Source: Bacteroidota bacterium
GTDB taxonomy: Bacteria > Bacteroidota > Bacteroidia > Bacteroidales > Prolixibacteraceae
Length of the DNA: 23,317 bases
Reading direction: 5' to 3'
NCBI GenBank assembly: GCA_030691295.1
Contig: JAUYEQ010000621.1
Coordinates: 1 to 23,317 of the forward strand
Part shown: positions 1-7,613 of the stretch, piece by piece
How the letters are laid out: every line of letters starts with the position of its first letter
Numbering within the stretch: the stretch's first letter is position 1
Notes under the pieces: generated by a model
What the model was told of the DNA's origin: nothing
The model's database searches: none
Seen by the model: the letters and a program-made list of their open reading frames with translations, nothing else
Made by a program: the position numbers and the translations under genes

Positions 1-32
1 CCCGTATCCAAATAACATTGATCGCCTTTTCT

Positions 33-210
33 TTAAACCTTATTTTAAAAGGCTACCTAAGTAGAAAAATCAGCGCCCAAAGCCGCAACCTTATTACCTT
101 ATTTAGGGTTGATAGTCTTCTGATAGAACTTTATAATTAGGTAATAAGGTGTGGATCTATTCGTTATTTTTTCTACTGAGGTTTTTTTCTTTAAAAATAA
201 GGTTTTTTAA
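33..210. repeat. Long imperfect inverted repeat (hairpin, MITE-like)
   Basis: The left arm (33-99) and right arm (139-210) are imperfect reverse complements around a loop of about 39 nt. Three blocks match well: an outer AAACCTTATTTT-type block (35-46 against the complement near 194-206), a middle GTAGAAAAA block (61-69 against 167-175), and an inner exact 12-bp match ACCTTATTACCT (88-99) against AGGTAATAAGGT (139-150). No coding frame of note lies inside. It could be a miniature inverted-repeat element or a transcribed structured RNA. No flanking target duplication was identified. Confidence 0.55.
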
Positions 211-289
211 GACATTGTATTTATTATTGATCCGATTTGATGTTTATCTCCTTTGTTTTTACTTTGTTTAATAAAATACGTTTAATAAC

Positions 290-540
290 GGCTCTATAAC
301 GTATAGTGTGGGTAATCAGAATGCAATTAAAGTTGAAATTTATAGAATCGAATAGGTTATTAATAGAAAGATATGTTGATAGTTCATATTCATAACTCAC
401 CCCGAAGTCCGCAGGCGGCCTTCCCCCCTCTCTTTTTTAAAGAGAGGGGGAGAGCATCGCAGATGCGATGGGGTGAGTAACCAATTACAATATAAATCTA
501 TTCCCGTTTCATAATTACCCATACAAAACGTTATAGAGCC
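290..540. mobile_element. MITE-like element with 27-bp terminal inverted repeats
   Basis: The left end (290-316) begins GGCTCTATAACG and the right end (514-540) finishes CGTTATAGAGCC. By hand alignment the two 27-nt ends match at 24 of 27 positions as inverted repeats. The interior has no substantial ORF but contains the 396-477 palindrome. This is the structure expected of a non-autonomous miniature element mobilised in trans. No clear target-site duplication was found, and no transposase is present in the window. Confidence 0.6.
396..477. repeat. Palindromic repeat, copy 1 (CTCACCCC...GGGGTGAG)
   Basis: An approximately 80-bp element bounded by CTCACCCC and GGGGTGAG. It contains two nested hairpins: a C/T-rich to A/G-rich stem (CCCCCTCTCTTT with AAAGAGAGGGGG) and CATCGC-AGAT-GCGATG. 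It closely matches the copy at 5564-5642 and its right half matches 581-668, so it is a dispersed repeat. It could act as a REP-like element or an extended transcript-end structure. Confidence 0.7.
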
Positions 541-580
541 ACAAAAATCATGATTTGCGTATAAAGAGTAGCTATTTTTT

Positions 581-668
581 TAAGGGGGGGGAGAGCATCG
601 CAGACTTCGGAGTGAGCGTTCGACTGAGCTCACGCCGAAGTCTCAGTCGAACGATGCGACGGGGTGAG
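581..668. repeat. Palindromic repeat, copy 2 (rearranged)
   Basis: Shares the GAGAGCATCGCAGA segment and the terminal GGGGTGAG with copies 1 and 3 but lacks the left CTCACCCC arm. It carries an extra internal stem: GTTCGACTGAG (618-628) pairs exactly with CTCAGTCGAAC (642-652). It looks like a rearranged or chimeric copy of the same repeat family, immediately downstream of the TIR element. Confidence 0.6.
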
Positions 669-680
669 TAAACAGTCACA

Positions 681-739
681 ATATATATATATATATATCG
701 ATTCCATTTTTACAGTTCCCCATGCAAAACGTTATAGAG
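681..739. repeat. (AT)9 tract and second copy of the TIR element's right end
   Basis: Positions 681-698 are a pure (AT)9 dinucleotide run, replacing the ACAATATAAATC-type sequence at the matching place in the first unit. It is followed by a sequence resembling 514-539, ending CAAAACGTTATAGAG (725-739). This is a second, diverged right end of the MITE-like element. It finishes about 10 bp from the stop codon of porW. Confidence 0.5.
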
Positions 740-749
740 GGAACATTTT

Positions 750-3700
750 CTATTTCAGGTAAAACTGTTTGTAGAATTCCATGTATGTTAAAATGTTCTT
801 GCTCTGTAAAAAAATCGGTTCGTTTTCAGGAGTAATGATAAAATTACGGTAATTGGCATTTTCCAAAGGCCCGTAAACCTGCTGATCGCTTGCTATTGTG
901 CGCAGATAATCAAGGGCAGATTGTTTCGAAGCCAGTCCTTCCACCTTAATAATTATCCTGAAATCGTCGAGCATTGGGCTGGTAACCCTCAAGTTTTGCT
1001 GCGGATAATTTTTTGTGTTGAACTGCTTTACAGATTCAATAAGCCTTTCAGGATTAATTTCTTCTTTGGGAACAATCAGGAAGAAGGATTGTGCTCCAGA
1101 GATGTTTTGTTTGTACGGCCCGTTGTATGCAGGTAACTGCTGATTTTGGGCGCTTGCATCCGTTTCCGTTCCAATGTATTTTGTCTTGAAGAAGTCAAGG
1201 TAATCGTTGATTCTCCGTGTCTCAGTCAGTTTTTTCAGGTTCGCATCGGTGATAATAAAGTTTCGGTAGCCCAACGTGTCGAGGCTGCGGAACAATTTAC
1301 GGTTTGCCACCGCTTTTGTGAAGTAACTGATTGCTTCGTTCTTGGTTTTAAACGGACGGACAATCATCAACTTATTCTCAACCATTTGTTTTTCCTCGAT
1401 GGTCAGTCCGGCCTGACTGTATTCGTCGCGGTTATGTGTTGTAAAGGCTGCCACAACAGGTTTGAGGTTAAATTCGGGTGCATTTACTGCAATCACATAA
1501 TTCTGAATTCCGGTTTCTTCATTGGAATACAAATCACTTCCTGAAGCAGCAGAAGAGATGGTTACAAACGATCCTCTTTCTTTCAGCAATTCTTCTTCTG
1601 CCTGGGCTTTTGCCATTAATTCTTCCGGTTCAGGCAAAACCTCGTCGGTAAAATCGCTGGAAATGAACTTGCTGTAATTCAGTACAAAAAACTTGAGGTA
1701 TTCAACGTAATCCTTGTCGGAGGTGATTTCGCGGAAATTGGTTGACGAAGCCACGAAGTTGATGTATTTGATATTTTTGAGGGCTTCAAAAACTTCCCGC
1801 TTTTTGATGATCGACCTGAAATAAATCAGCCCTTGCTCTTTGTCGTTGAGTGATCGGATGAGCAACAGCGAAGTATTGTTGTTCAGACTTTGTGTTTCAA
1901 TATCGAAATCAATTTTTGTATAATGGTCGATGTTGTAATTGGCGATGTCGAATTTCAGGCGGTTAAGGTCGATGGCGGCATTCTTGGGATAAGCGATTAC
2001 AAAATAATGCAACAGATCTTCGTCGTACGAAAATTTTCCTTCGAATTCGTCGGCACCTTTTTTATTTCCGGGCAATAATTCGTTGTTCTGAATTTGATCG
2101 TTCAGGTAACCAATATCGACAAGGTTTTGGTAATTGGCCAATGTGCTGTCCTGAATTAATTTCAGGATTTGCTCGGCCAAAGGTTTTGGTTCGGCTTTCG
2201 GATAAGTGGCAATGTATTCGTTCAGTAATTTACTGAAACCCTCCCAGTTTGTCTGAGTGCCGTTGTCAACCATTTTAATGAATTGTACTTTCGGTACCAG
2301 CGCACTATCCGGCTGCATGGTCATAATTTGATCTGCTGTATTTCCGGCTTGGGTATATTGGCCGCTTTTAAATTCCAGAAATGCCTTTTGGTACAGCCGG
2401 TTAACACTGTCGGCTTTCGCTTCGAGCTCGATGAAATAATTCGGGTTCAGTAAATATTTGGCATATTTTGAATCGGGATATTGGCCAATAATCAGATTTT
2501 TATAATAGTCGGATCTTTCCTGATTCGTCATTTTATTATACAGATCCCACAATTCAAAATAGGACGACAGCGTGAAAATATTGTCAGGATAACGTCTGTT
2601 CAGGTCCTCGAACGACTCGGACGAACGCGGAAAATCGGAAAAATCGATTTTGAAAATTCGTCCGGCATTGAAAAGAGCGTTTCTGATGTTGTTGTGCGAA
2701 ACATTCATCAGCGAATCGTTCACCGGCAAATCCTGGGTATAAAATTCGCGGCTTTTCACATCCGTTACTTTTTTTACCTGTGCACCTTCGGCCATCAGCG
2801 AATCTTCTTCAGCTTCCGCCATTTGATCTTCGATCACACTTCGTTTGTCGGCTCTGCGCCAGCCGTCTTCGAGTTTGCGTTTTCCCCAAAGGCGCTCAAA
2901 TTCCACTTTCCCGTAGGCAACAGTCGTTGGGCTGTAAAAGTACCATCCGGCGCCTTCCTGTTGCTGGCTCAGGCCAAAGCGACTTTCATTCTGCCTGAAA
3001 TAACTCCGATCCATCAATTGAGCCGCTTCGTCCTTTTTGTCTTTGGCTTCTTTCTCGGCAGCTTCCATGATCCATTTATCGATCAGCTTATTTCTTGAAG
3101 GTTCGTCCATTAATGCAATGCGCTGCAAACTGTCTTCGCGTTCAATAGTGTAAATGTTGTCAGTCAGTCGGGTAAGGCTTCGGTGACGATTTTCTATTTC
3201 CGGATAATTTGGATACTGATCATCGATCACCACCATTGCGCTGTCGTAGTAGGCCTGTGAATTTTTGTAGTTCAGGTCGTCAAAATAAATTTGCGCAAGG
3301 GTGAGGCACGAGAGCGCGCGCTGGTACATGTTCGTTGAACTTAACGAAGCCGATTTTGTATATTCTTCAATTGCAAGTTCACGCTTTCCTTCTTTCATTG
3401 AAATATTGCCTATTGCAAAATAGATCTGATCACGGAATTCGAGGTTCTTTTTGTCGCGAAGCATTTTTCGGAGTTCCTTTTTCAACTTTTCAGCATCGCC
3501 GGTTCCGGTAAAAGTGCCGGCAGCGCTGATGCGCGCGTTGAAAGCCATTGTGTATGGCGGGTTCATCCGGGTAACTTCCCTGAAGGTTTGCGAGGCCTTT
3601 TCAGCATTTCCGGTTTCCTGGTAACATTGGGCAAGTATATATTTGTAACGAAGCCGGTCCTCCTTTTTGTCAGCTTGTTTTACTGCGATTGACAAGAAAG

Positions 3701-4379
3701 GAATTCCTTCGGTGTATAAAAGTTGTTTGGCATAGTAATCAGAGGTAACCGCTGCCAGTTCACCGTCAAGTTTCCGGGGAAAGCTTTCGTCCATTTGCAG
3801 CAACTGGATCAATTCATAAGCCTCAACATAGCGTTCCAGTTCGTTATAACAACGAATCAGCCAGGTATTGGCAACATGTTTGTTCGGATCGTCTTCGAAT
3901 TTTCGCACCACATAAGAGAAATTCTCGATGGCTGCTGCAAAATTGTGCTGGTAGTAATAGGCTTTTCCCATCAGGATGTAGGCATCATCTACCCAATTAT
4001 TGAATTCTTCCTGACTGGCAAATTTGATGTAGGATTTACTCCGGTTTTTTCTGCGTTTCGGTTTTTTTGTGATCGAGTGCGACTGTATCAGTTTCGAACC
4101 TTTCAGCACTGCATTGTCCATATCGCCTGTTGCAGCTGAGGCCGTGGTTGGGTTGCTCGATTTGTAGATTGGCAAAATCTTCGAAAAATCATCTTCCACT
4201 GATTTGTTGACCTTTTCAACACCGGCACGAAGGCTTTCCCTTCCGTTGAAATATACATTGTAATGGGCAGTAACATTGTTATAGGCACGCGATACAACTG
4301 TATTTTTTTCAGTTGAACAACCTGCCAGAATTAACAACACCACAACAAAAAATAAGCGATATGAAAACCGTTTTCCCAA
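750..4379 (-). CDS. porW: T9SS/gliding lipoprotein PorW (SprE)
   Basis: Likely periplasm-facing lipoprotein of the type IX secretion system, called PorW in Porphyromonas and SprE in Flavobacterium; in those organisms it is needed for secretion and gliding. The 1209-residue protein starts with a lipoprotein signal (lipobox LAGC, lipidated Cys21), followed by the family hallmark SRAYNNVTAHYNVYFNG. TPR-like helical repeats occupy roughly residues 125-400, the region expected to contact partner proteins. The C-terminal third holds three degenerate modules (about 790-905, 959-1072, 1095-1209), each with an I/V-rich strand, a Y-x-NFI motif and a Y[LM]xFF/FY end. The gene is divergent from the tocopherol-cyclase-like gene and its 3' end abuts a repeat. 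Exported proteins with T9SS sorting domains are encoded 3-9 kb away. Confidence 0.9.
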   Translation of the reverse strand: MGKRFSYRLFFVVVLLILAGCSTEKNTVVSRAYNNVTAHYNVYFNGRESLRAGVEKVNKSVEDDFSKILPIYKSSNPTTASAATGDMDNAVLKGSKLIQSHSITKKPKRRKNRSKSYIKFASQEEFNNWVDDAYILMGKAYYYQHNFAAAIENFSYVVRKFEDDPNKHVANTWLIRCYNELERYVEAYELIQLLQMDESFPRKLDGELAAVTSDYYAKQLLYTEGIPFLSIAVKQADKKEDRLRYKYILAQCYQETGNAEKASQTFREVTRMNPPYTMAFNARISAAGTFTGTGDAEKLKKELRKMLRDKKNLEFRDQIYFAIGNISMKEGKRELAIEEYTKSASLSSTNMYQRALSCLTLAQIYFDDLNYKNSQAYYDSAMVVIDDQYPNYPEIENRHRSLTRLTDNIYTIEREDSLQRIALMDEPSRNKLIDKWIMEAAEKEAKDKKDEAAQLMDRSYFRQNESRFGLSQQQEGAGWYFYSPTTVAYGKVEFERLWGKRKLEDGWRRADKRSVIEDQMAEAEEDSLMAEGAQVKKVTDVKSREFYTQDLPVNDSLMNVSHNNIRNALFNAGRIFKIDFSDFPRSSESFEDLNRRYPDNIFTLSSYFELWDLYNKMTNQERSDYYKNLIIGQYPDSKYAKYLLNPNYFIELEAKADSVNRLYQKAFLEFKSGQYTQAGNTADQIMTMQPDSALVPKVQFIKMVDNGTQTNWEGFSKLLNEYIATYPKAEPKPLAEQILKLIQDSTLANYQNLVDIGYLNDQIQNNELLPGNKKGADEFEGKFSYDEDLLHYFVIAYPKNAAIDLNRLKFDIANYNIDHYTKIDFDIETQSLNNNTSLLLIRSLNDKEQGLIYFRSIIKKREVFEALKNIKYINFVASSTNFREITSDKDYVEYLKFFVLNYSKFISSDFTDEVLPEPEELMAKAQAEEELLKERGSFVTISSAASGSDLYSNEETGIQNYVIAVNAPEFNLKPVVAAFTTHNRDEYSQAGLTIEEKQMVENKLMIVRPFKTKNEAISYFTKAVANRKLFRSLDTLGYRNFIITDANLKKLTETRRINDYLDFFKTKYIGTETDASAQNQQLPAYNGPYKQNISGAQSFFLIVPKEEINPERLIESVKQFNTKNYPQQNLRVTSPMLDDFRIIIKVEGLASKQSALDYLRTIASDQQVYGPLENANYRNFIITPENEPIFLQSKNILTYMEFYKQFYLK

Positions 4380-4581
4380 TAGCTGAGTTTTGAATGACTT
4401 TAGGATAAACTGCCAATTCGGAATAATATTGTATAAAACTCCCTAGAAAATGCAGGTTTCTTCTGTCAAAATGCGTTTATTTATAAGCCTGCAATATTAC
4501 AAACTTTCGCTGAAAGGAACATGTTGTTCATTGCTTTTCCTGATTTTGAATTTTACCTTTAAACCTTCCAACTGACAGGTT

Positions 4582-5556
4582 ATGATTAGAAATAAAATAA
4601 GCGCCATTTTTCATCCTGAACGATATCAGGGATGGACTCGAAAACGAAGTTATTTTGAAGGTTGGTATTTTAAAGTGGTGAACCAGACCGAAACCAAAGC
4701 ATTTGCAATTATTCCCGGAATTGCCATGGACGATCAGGGTAAAAGTCATGCCTTTATTCAGGTACTCAATGGTAAAAAACAAACGGCTCAATACCATAAA
4801 TTTAATCCTGAAATGTTTGTGCCCTCTCAGGATACATTTAATATTGCTATTCACGACAATCACTTTTCGCGCAATGCCGTTCAGTTAAACCTGCCTGAAT
4901 TGAAGGGAAACCTGCAATTTTCGGATACAGTTCCGTGGCCAAATCCATGGTATTCGCCCGGAATAATGGGTCCCTATACTTTTCTGCCTTTCATGGAATG
5001 TTACCATGGTATTGTCAGCATGGATCATTCAATAAAAGGTGAACTTGAAGTTGATGGTGAAATTCTGAACTTTGATGACGGACGCGGTTACATCGAAAAA
5101 GACTGGGGTCAATCGTTTCCAAGTGCATACGTCTGGCTGCAAACAAACCATTTCAGCCAACCCGGGTTTTCAGTAAAGGTTTCGGTGGCCAAAATACCTT
5201 ACATGGCTTATTCATTTGTTGGTTTTATCGCAGGTATCTGGCTGGGCGACCGGCTCATTCAGTTTACCACATACAATCAGAGCAAGTTGCGCAAGTCAGC
5301 AATTGATACAGAAAAAGTTGAACTGGTAATGGAAAATAAAAACCATCGGCTCGAAATATTGGTGCGACGTGAAGCTGCAACAGCTCTGGCATCGCCTATA
5401 TTGGGATTGATGGATGGCCGGATTGAAGAAAGTATGAATGGCCTCGTAGAGGTAAAACTAACCGACCGGAAAACCGGAAAAACAATTTTCAATGATGTTG
5501 GCCGGAATGCGGGACTGGAAGTTGCCGGGAAAATAGAAGAAATTATTATTCTCTGA
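4582..5556 (+). CDS. Tocopherol cyclase-like protein
   Basis: 324-residue protein resembling the tocopherol cyclase-like family (the plant VTE1 fold), which is also found in non-photosynthetic bacteria, where its substrate is unknown. Recognition rests on the N-terminal FHPERYQGW...YFEGWYFKVV, the central GYIEKDWGQSFPSAYVWLQ segment, and a beta-rich composition throughout. No signal peptide or membrane segment is evident, so a cytoplasmic or membrane-peripheral role is likely. It is divergent from porW (202-bp gap) and its stop lies 7 bp before a palindromic repeat. True tocopherol synthesis is not implied by the context, since no other pathway gene is nearby; a lipid or quinone substrate is only an inference. 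ATG start, no better alternative seen. Confidence 0.75.
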   Translation: MIRNKISAIFHPERYQGWTRKRSYFEGWYFKVVNQTETKAFAIIPGIAMDDQGKSHAFIQVLNGKKQTAQYHKFNPEMFVPSQDTFNIAIHDNHFSRNAVQLNLPELKGNLQFSDTVPWPNPWYSPGIMGPYTFLPFMECYHGIVSMDHSIKGELEVDGEILNFDDGRGYIEKDWGQSFPSAYVWLQTNHFSQPGFSVKVSVAKIPYMAYSFVGFIAGIWLGDRLIQFTTYNQSKLRKSAIDTEKVELVMENKNHRLEILVRREAATALASPILGLMDGRIEESMNGLVEVKLTDRKTGKTIFNDVGRNAGLEVAGKIEEIIIL

Positions 5557-5563
5557 AAATTAA

Positions 5564-5642
5564 CTCACCCCCAAGTCCGCAGGCGGCCTTCCCCCTCTCT
5601 TTTAAAAGAGAGGGGAGAGCATCGCAGATGCGACGGGGTGAG
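5564..5642. repeat. Palindromic repeat, copy 3
   Basis: Nearly the same as 396-477: CTCACCCC at the left, a stem of CCCCTCTCTTTT/AAAAGAGAGGGG, the GCATCGCAGATGCGA segment and GGGGTGAG at the right. The flanks differ from those of copies 1 and 2, so the roughly 80-bp palindrome is itself the repeating unit. It sits directly after the tocopherol-cyclase-like gene and may be transcribed as its 3' end. Confidence 0.7.
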
Positions 5643-5794
5643 TCATAATATTTGAACAATTATAAATACAACATTTATTCATACTTGAAACTTATGTACC
5701 AGTCCACAAGTAAAAGAATTGACATTTGCTGGCAAGGTGTGAATTGTGTAACATTTTTTACAAGTTATGTAACAAATAGATCAATGATTCACCT

Positions 5795-5802
5795 TAACTT
5801 TG
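5795..5802 (+). promoter_or_regulatory. Candidate Bacteroidetes -7 box
   Basis: TAACTTTG matches the Bacteroidetes -7 consensus TAnnTTTG exactly and lies 23 nt before the ATG of the patatin-like gene. A convincing -33 TTTG was not found at the usual spacing, so this is a tentative call. Confidence 0.45.
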
Positions 5803-5825
5803 TGCCGTTAATACATTAACAACCC

Positions 5826-6653
5826 ATGCACGAGAATCCAAAACCCTATAAATTCGGCATTTCACTTAGTGGAGGCGGAGCCAGGGGCATTGTTCACATT
5901 GGGGTGCTCGAAGCCCTTCATAAATATGGTATCCGACCCGAAATTATTTCAGGAGCAAGTGCAGGAGCGCTGGTGGGCGTTTTTTATGCCGCCGGTATGG
6001 AACCTTTGCAGATTTTGGAATTGGTGAAGGCCAATAAAATGGTGAAGATGTTCAAATGGCAAATGCCCTCAAACGGATTGATTGACATCAAGAAGGTTTT
6101 GTCGCTCCTGGAAATGAATATTGAAAAGGATGATTTTGCAAGCCTTAAAAAACCATTTTATTGCTCTGTCGTAAACCTCAACAGTGGTCGTTCTGAAGTT
6201 AAAAACGAAGGCAAACTGTTTCAATGGGTATTGGCGTCGGCATCTATTCCCATCATTTTCGAGCCACAGGTAATTGATGGAAATTCTTATGTCGATGGCG
6301 GTTTGCTCAACAATCTGCCGGTTGACTGTATTCGCAATCAATGTCGGATACTGATTGGTGTGCATGTGAACCACAACGGTGCACAGGAAAATATTTCAGG
6401 AATAAAAGCTGTTGCAGAAAGAACCTTCCGTTTGGCAATGAGCCAGAATGTGAGGGAAAGCCTTACAAAATGCGATTTTGTGATCGATCCTCCTGAAACA
6501 AGAAAATTCAATACGTTCGACTTTAAGAAAGCCGATGAGCTCTTCCGGATCGGGTTCGAAGAAACAGAAAAGCGGATACTTCAGATGTTCGATTCAATTG
6601 ATTTGGGCCAGATTATACAGGAAACCAGCCGCAAGGCCATAAAGGATATTTAA
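5826..6653 (+). CDS. Patatin-like phospholipase (RssA/NTE type)
   Basis: Predicted lipid acyl hydrolase using a Ser-Asp dyad. All patatin signatures are present in the 275 residues: the oxyanion glycine loop GGGARG (16-21), the nucleophile elbow GASAG with Ser45, and the catalytic Asp157 in DGG (157-159). The length matches short bacterial RssA-like proteins. There is no signal peptide or membrane segment, so it is probably cytoplasmic or membrane-associated. It is followed after 34 bp by a coiled-coil lipoprotein gene on the same strand, likely co-transcribed. A TAACTTTG box lies just upstream of the ATG. The physiological lipid substrate cannot be read from the sequence. Confidence 0.9.
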   Translation: MHENPKPYKFGISLSGGGARGIVHIGVLEALHKYGIRPEIISGASAGALVGVFYAAGMEPLQILELVKANKMVKMFKWQMPSNGLIDIKKVLSLLEMNIEKDDFASLKKPFYCSVVNLNSGRSEVKNEGKLFQWVLASASIPIIFEPQVIDGNSYVDGGLLNNLPVDCIRNQCRILIGVHVNHNGAQENISGIKAVAERTFRLAMSQNVRESLTKCDFVIDPPETRKFNTFDFKKADELFRIGFEETEKRILQMFDSIDLGQIIQETSRKAIKDI

Positions 6654-6687
6654 AAAACGTTTTTTAACACTTTAAACTTTGAAACAA

Positions 6688-7554
6688 ATGAAAAAGTTAC
6701 TATTTATTCTGTCAGTTGTTGTGCTTACCTCATGTGGTCAGCACAAAAAAGAGGTTGCTCGCATGCAAGCCGTACAAGATAGCATTGCACAATTGGCTGT
6801 GCAAAAAGACGCTTCAATTCTTGAATTACTTGGCGATATGAACGAAATACAAGCAAACCTGGATTCGATTAAAACCCTTGAAAAAATCGTTTCCGTTCAA
6901 ACTTCATCAGGCGGAGAACTAAAATCGGTTGCAAAAAAGCGCATTGCTGAAGACATCGCCCAGATCAATGATCTGCTTCAGAAAAATAAAGAACTGGTGA
7001 AAAACCTTCAGGCAAAACTTCGTGCATCAAATACGAGGATTGCCGAGGTGGAAAAAATGATGGAGCTTCTTAACAAACAAGTAGGCGACAAAGATTCGGA
7101 AATTGCCGTTTTAAAAATGGAGCTTAATAATTTGAATATTAATGTTGCCGGACTGAAAGAAGAAATTGAGGTGATAACAGCCGAAAGCGAACAGACCATT
7201 CTGGAAAAAAACCAGGCTATTGAAGCACAGGTTATTGCAATGAACACTGCCTATTATGCCTTCGGAACTAAAAAAGAACTGGAAGAAAAGAACGTGATTG
7301 AAAAAGAAGGTGGTTTTTTGGGACTTGGAAAAACCATCAAAATGAAAAAGGATTTCAACCGTGATTATTTCATGAAAATTGATATCCGCGAGTTTAACCA
7401 GTTGCCGCTGAATACGAAGAAAGCCAAAGTGGTTACTTTTCATCCTGCCGAAACATACCATCTGACAGGCGAAAAAACTGTTGAAAGCCTTGTAATCGAT
7501 CAACCTGCGGAATTCTGGAAAGCATCGAAATACCTGCTGATTGTAGTTGAATAA
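6688..7554 (+). CDS. Coiled-coil lipoprotein of unknown function
   Basis: Start chosen at ATG 6688, giving MKKLLFILSVVVLTSC, a clean lipoprotein signal with Cys16. A TTG nine bases earlier is in frame but would add residues before the signal. The mature 272 or so residues are mostly a long charged heptad-like coiled coil (about 20-190), then a compact C-terminal part (about 195-288) with a glycine-rich FLGLGKTIKMKKDF segment and beta-type stretches. This resembles Cbp1-like or generic Bacteroidetes lipoproteins of unknown role. It follows the patatin-like gene by 34 bp and ends just before a strong terminator, so the two probably form one transcript. Location: anchored in a membrane and facing the periplasm. 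Confidence 0.75.
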   Translation: MKKLLFILSVVVLTSCGQHKKEVARMQAVQDSIAQLAVQKDASILELLGDMNEIQANLDSIKTLEKIVSVQTSSGGELKSVAKKRIAEDIAQINDLLQKNKELVKNLQAKLRASNTRIAEVEKMMELLNKQVGDKDSEIAVLKMELNNLNINVAGLKEEIEVITAESEQTILEKNQAIEAQVIAMNTAYYAFGTKKELEEKNVIEKEGGFLGLGKTIKMKKDFNRDYFMKIDIREFNQLPLNTKKAKVVTFHPAETYHLTGEKTVESLVIDQPAEFWKASKYLLIVVE

Positions 7555-7569
7555 TTTATCGAAAACTAT

Positions 7570-7613
7570 AAAAATCAAAAGAGGCTTCGGAAACGGAGCC
7601 TCTTTTGATTTTT
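7570..7613. terminator. Bidirectional intrinsic terminator
   Basis: A near-perfect hairpin: the 17-nt arms 7570-7586 and 7597-7613 are exact reverse complements (core TCAAAAGAGGCT/AGCCTCTTTTGA), extended by three more pairs to a GAAA tetraloop. The arms begin with A5 and end with T5, so it can terminate transcripts from both sides. It lies between the convergent lipoprotein gene and the T9SS cargo gene, overlapping the latter's stop codon. Confidence 0.9.

Noticed and set aside
681..698. (AT)9 tract as a CRISPR or origin repeat
   Set aside because: A plain dinucleotide run with no spacers, DnaA boxes or cas genes nearby.
2481..3098. 205-aa plus-strand ORF within porW
   Set aside because: Lies antisense inside a clearly real gene, and its protein has no recognisable motif; a shadow frame.
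7111..7578. 155-aa minus-strand ORF opposite the coiled-coil lipoprotein
   Set aside because: Phe-rich translation typical of an antisense shadow of a Lys/Glu-rich coiled coil; it would also run through the terminator.
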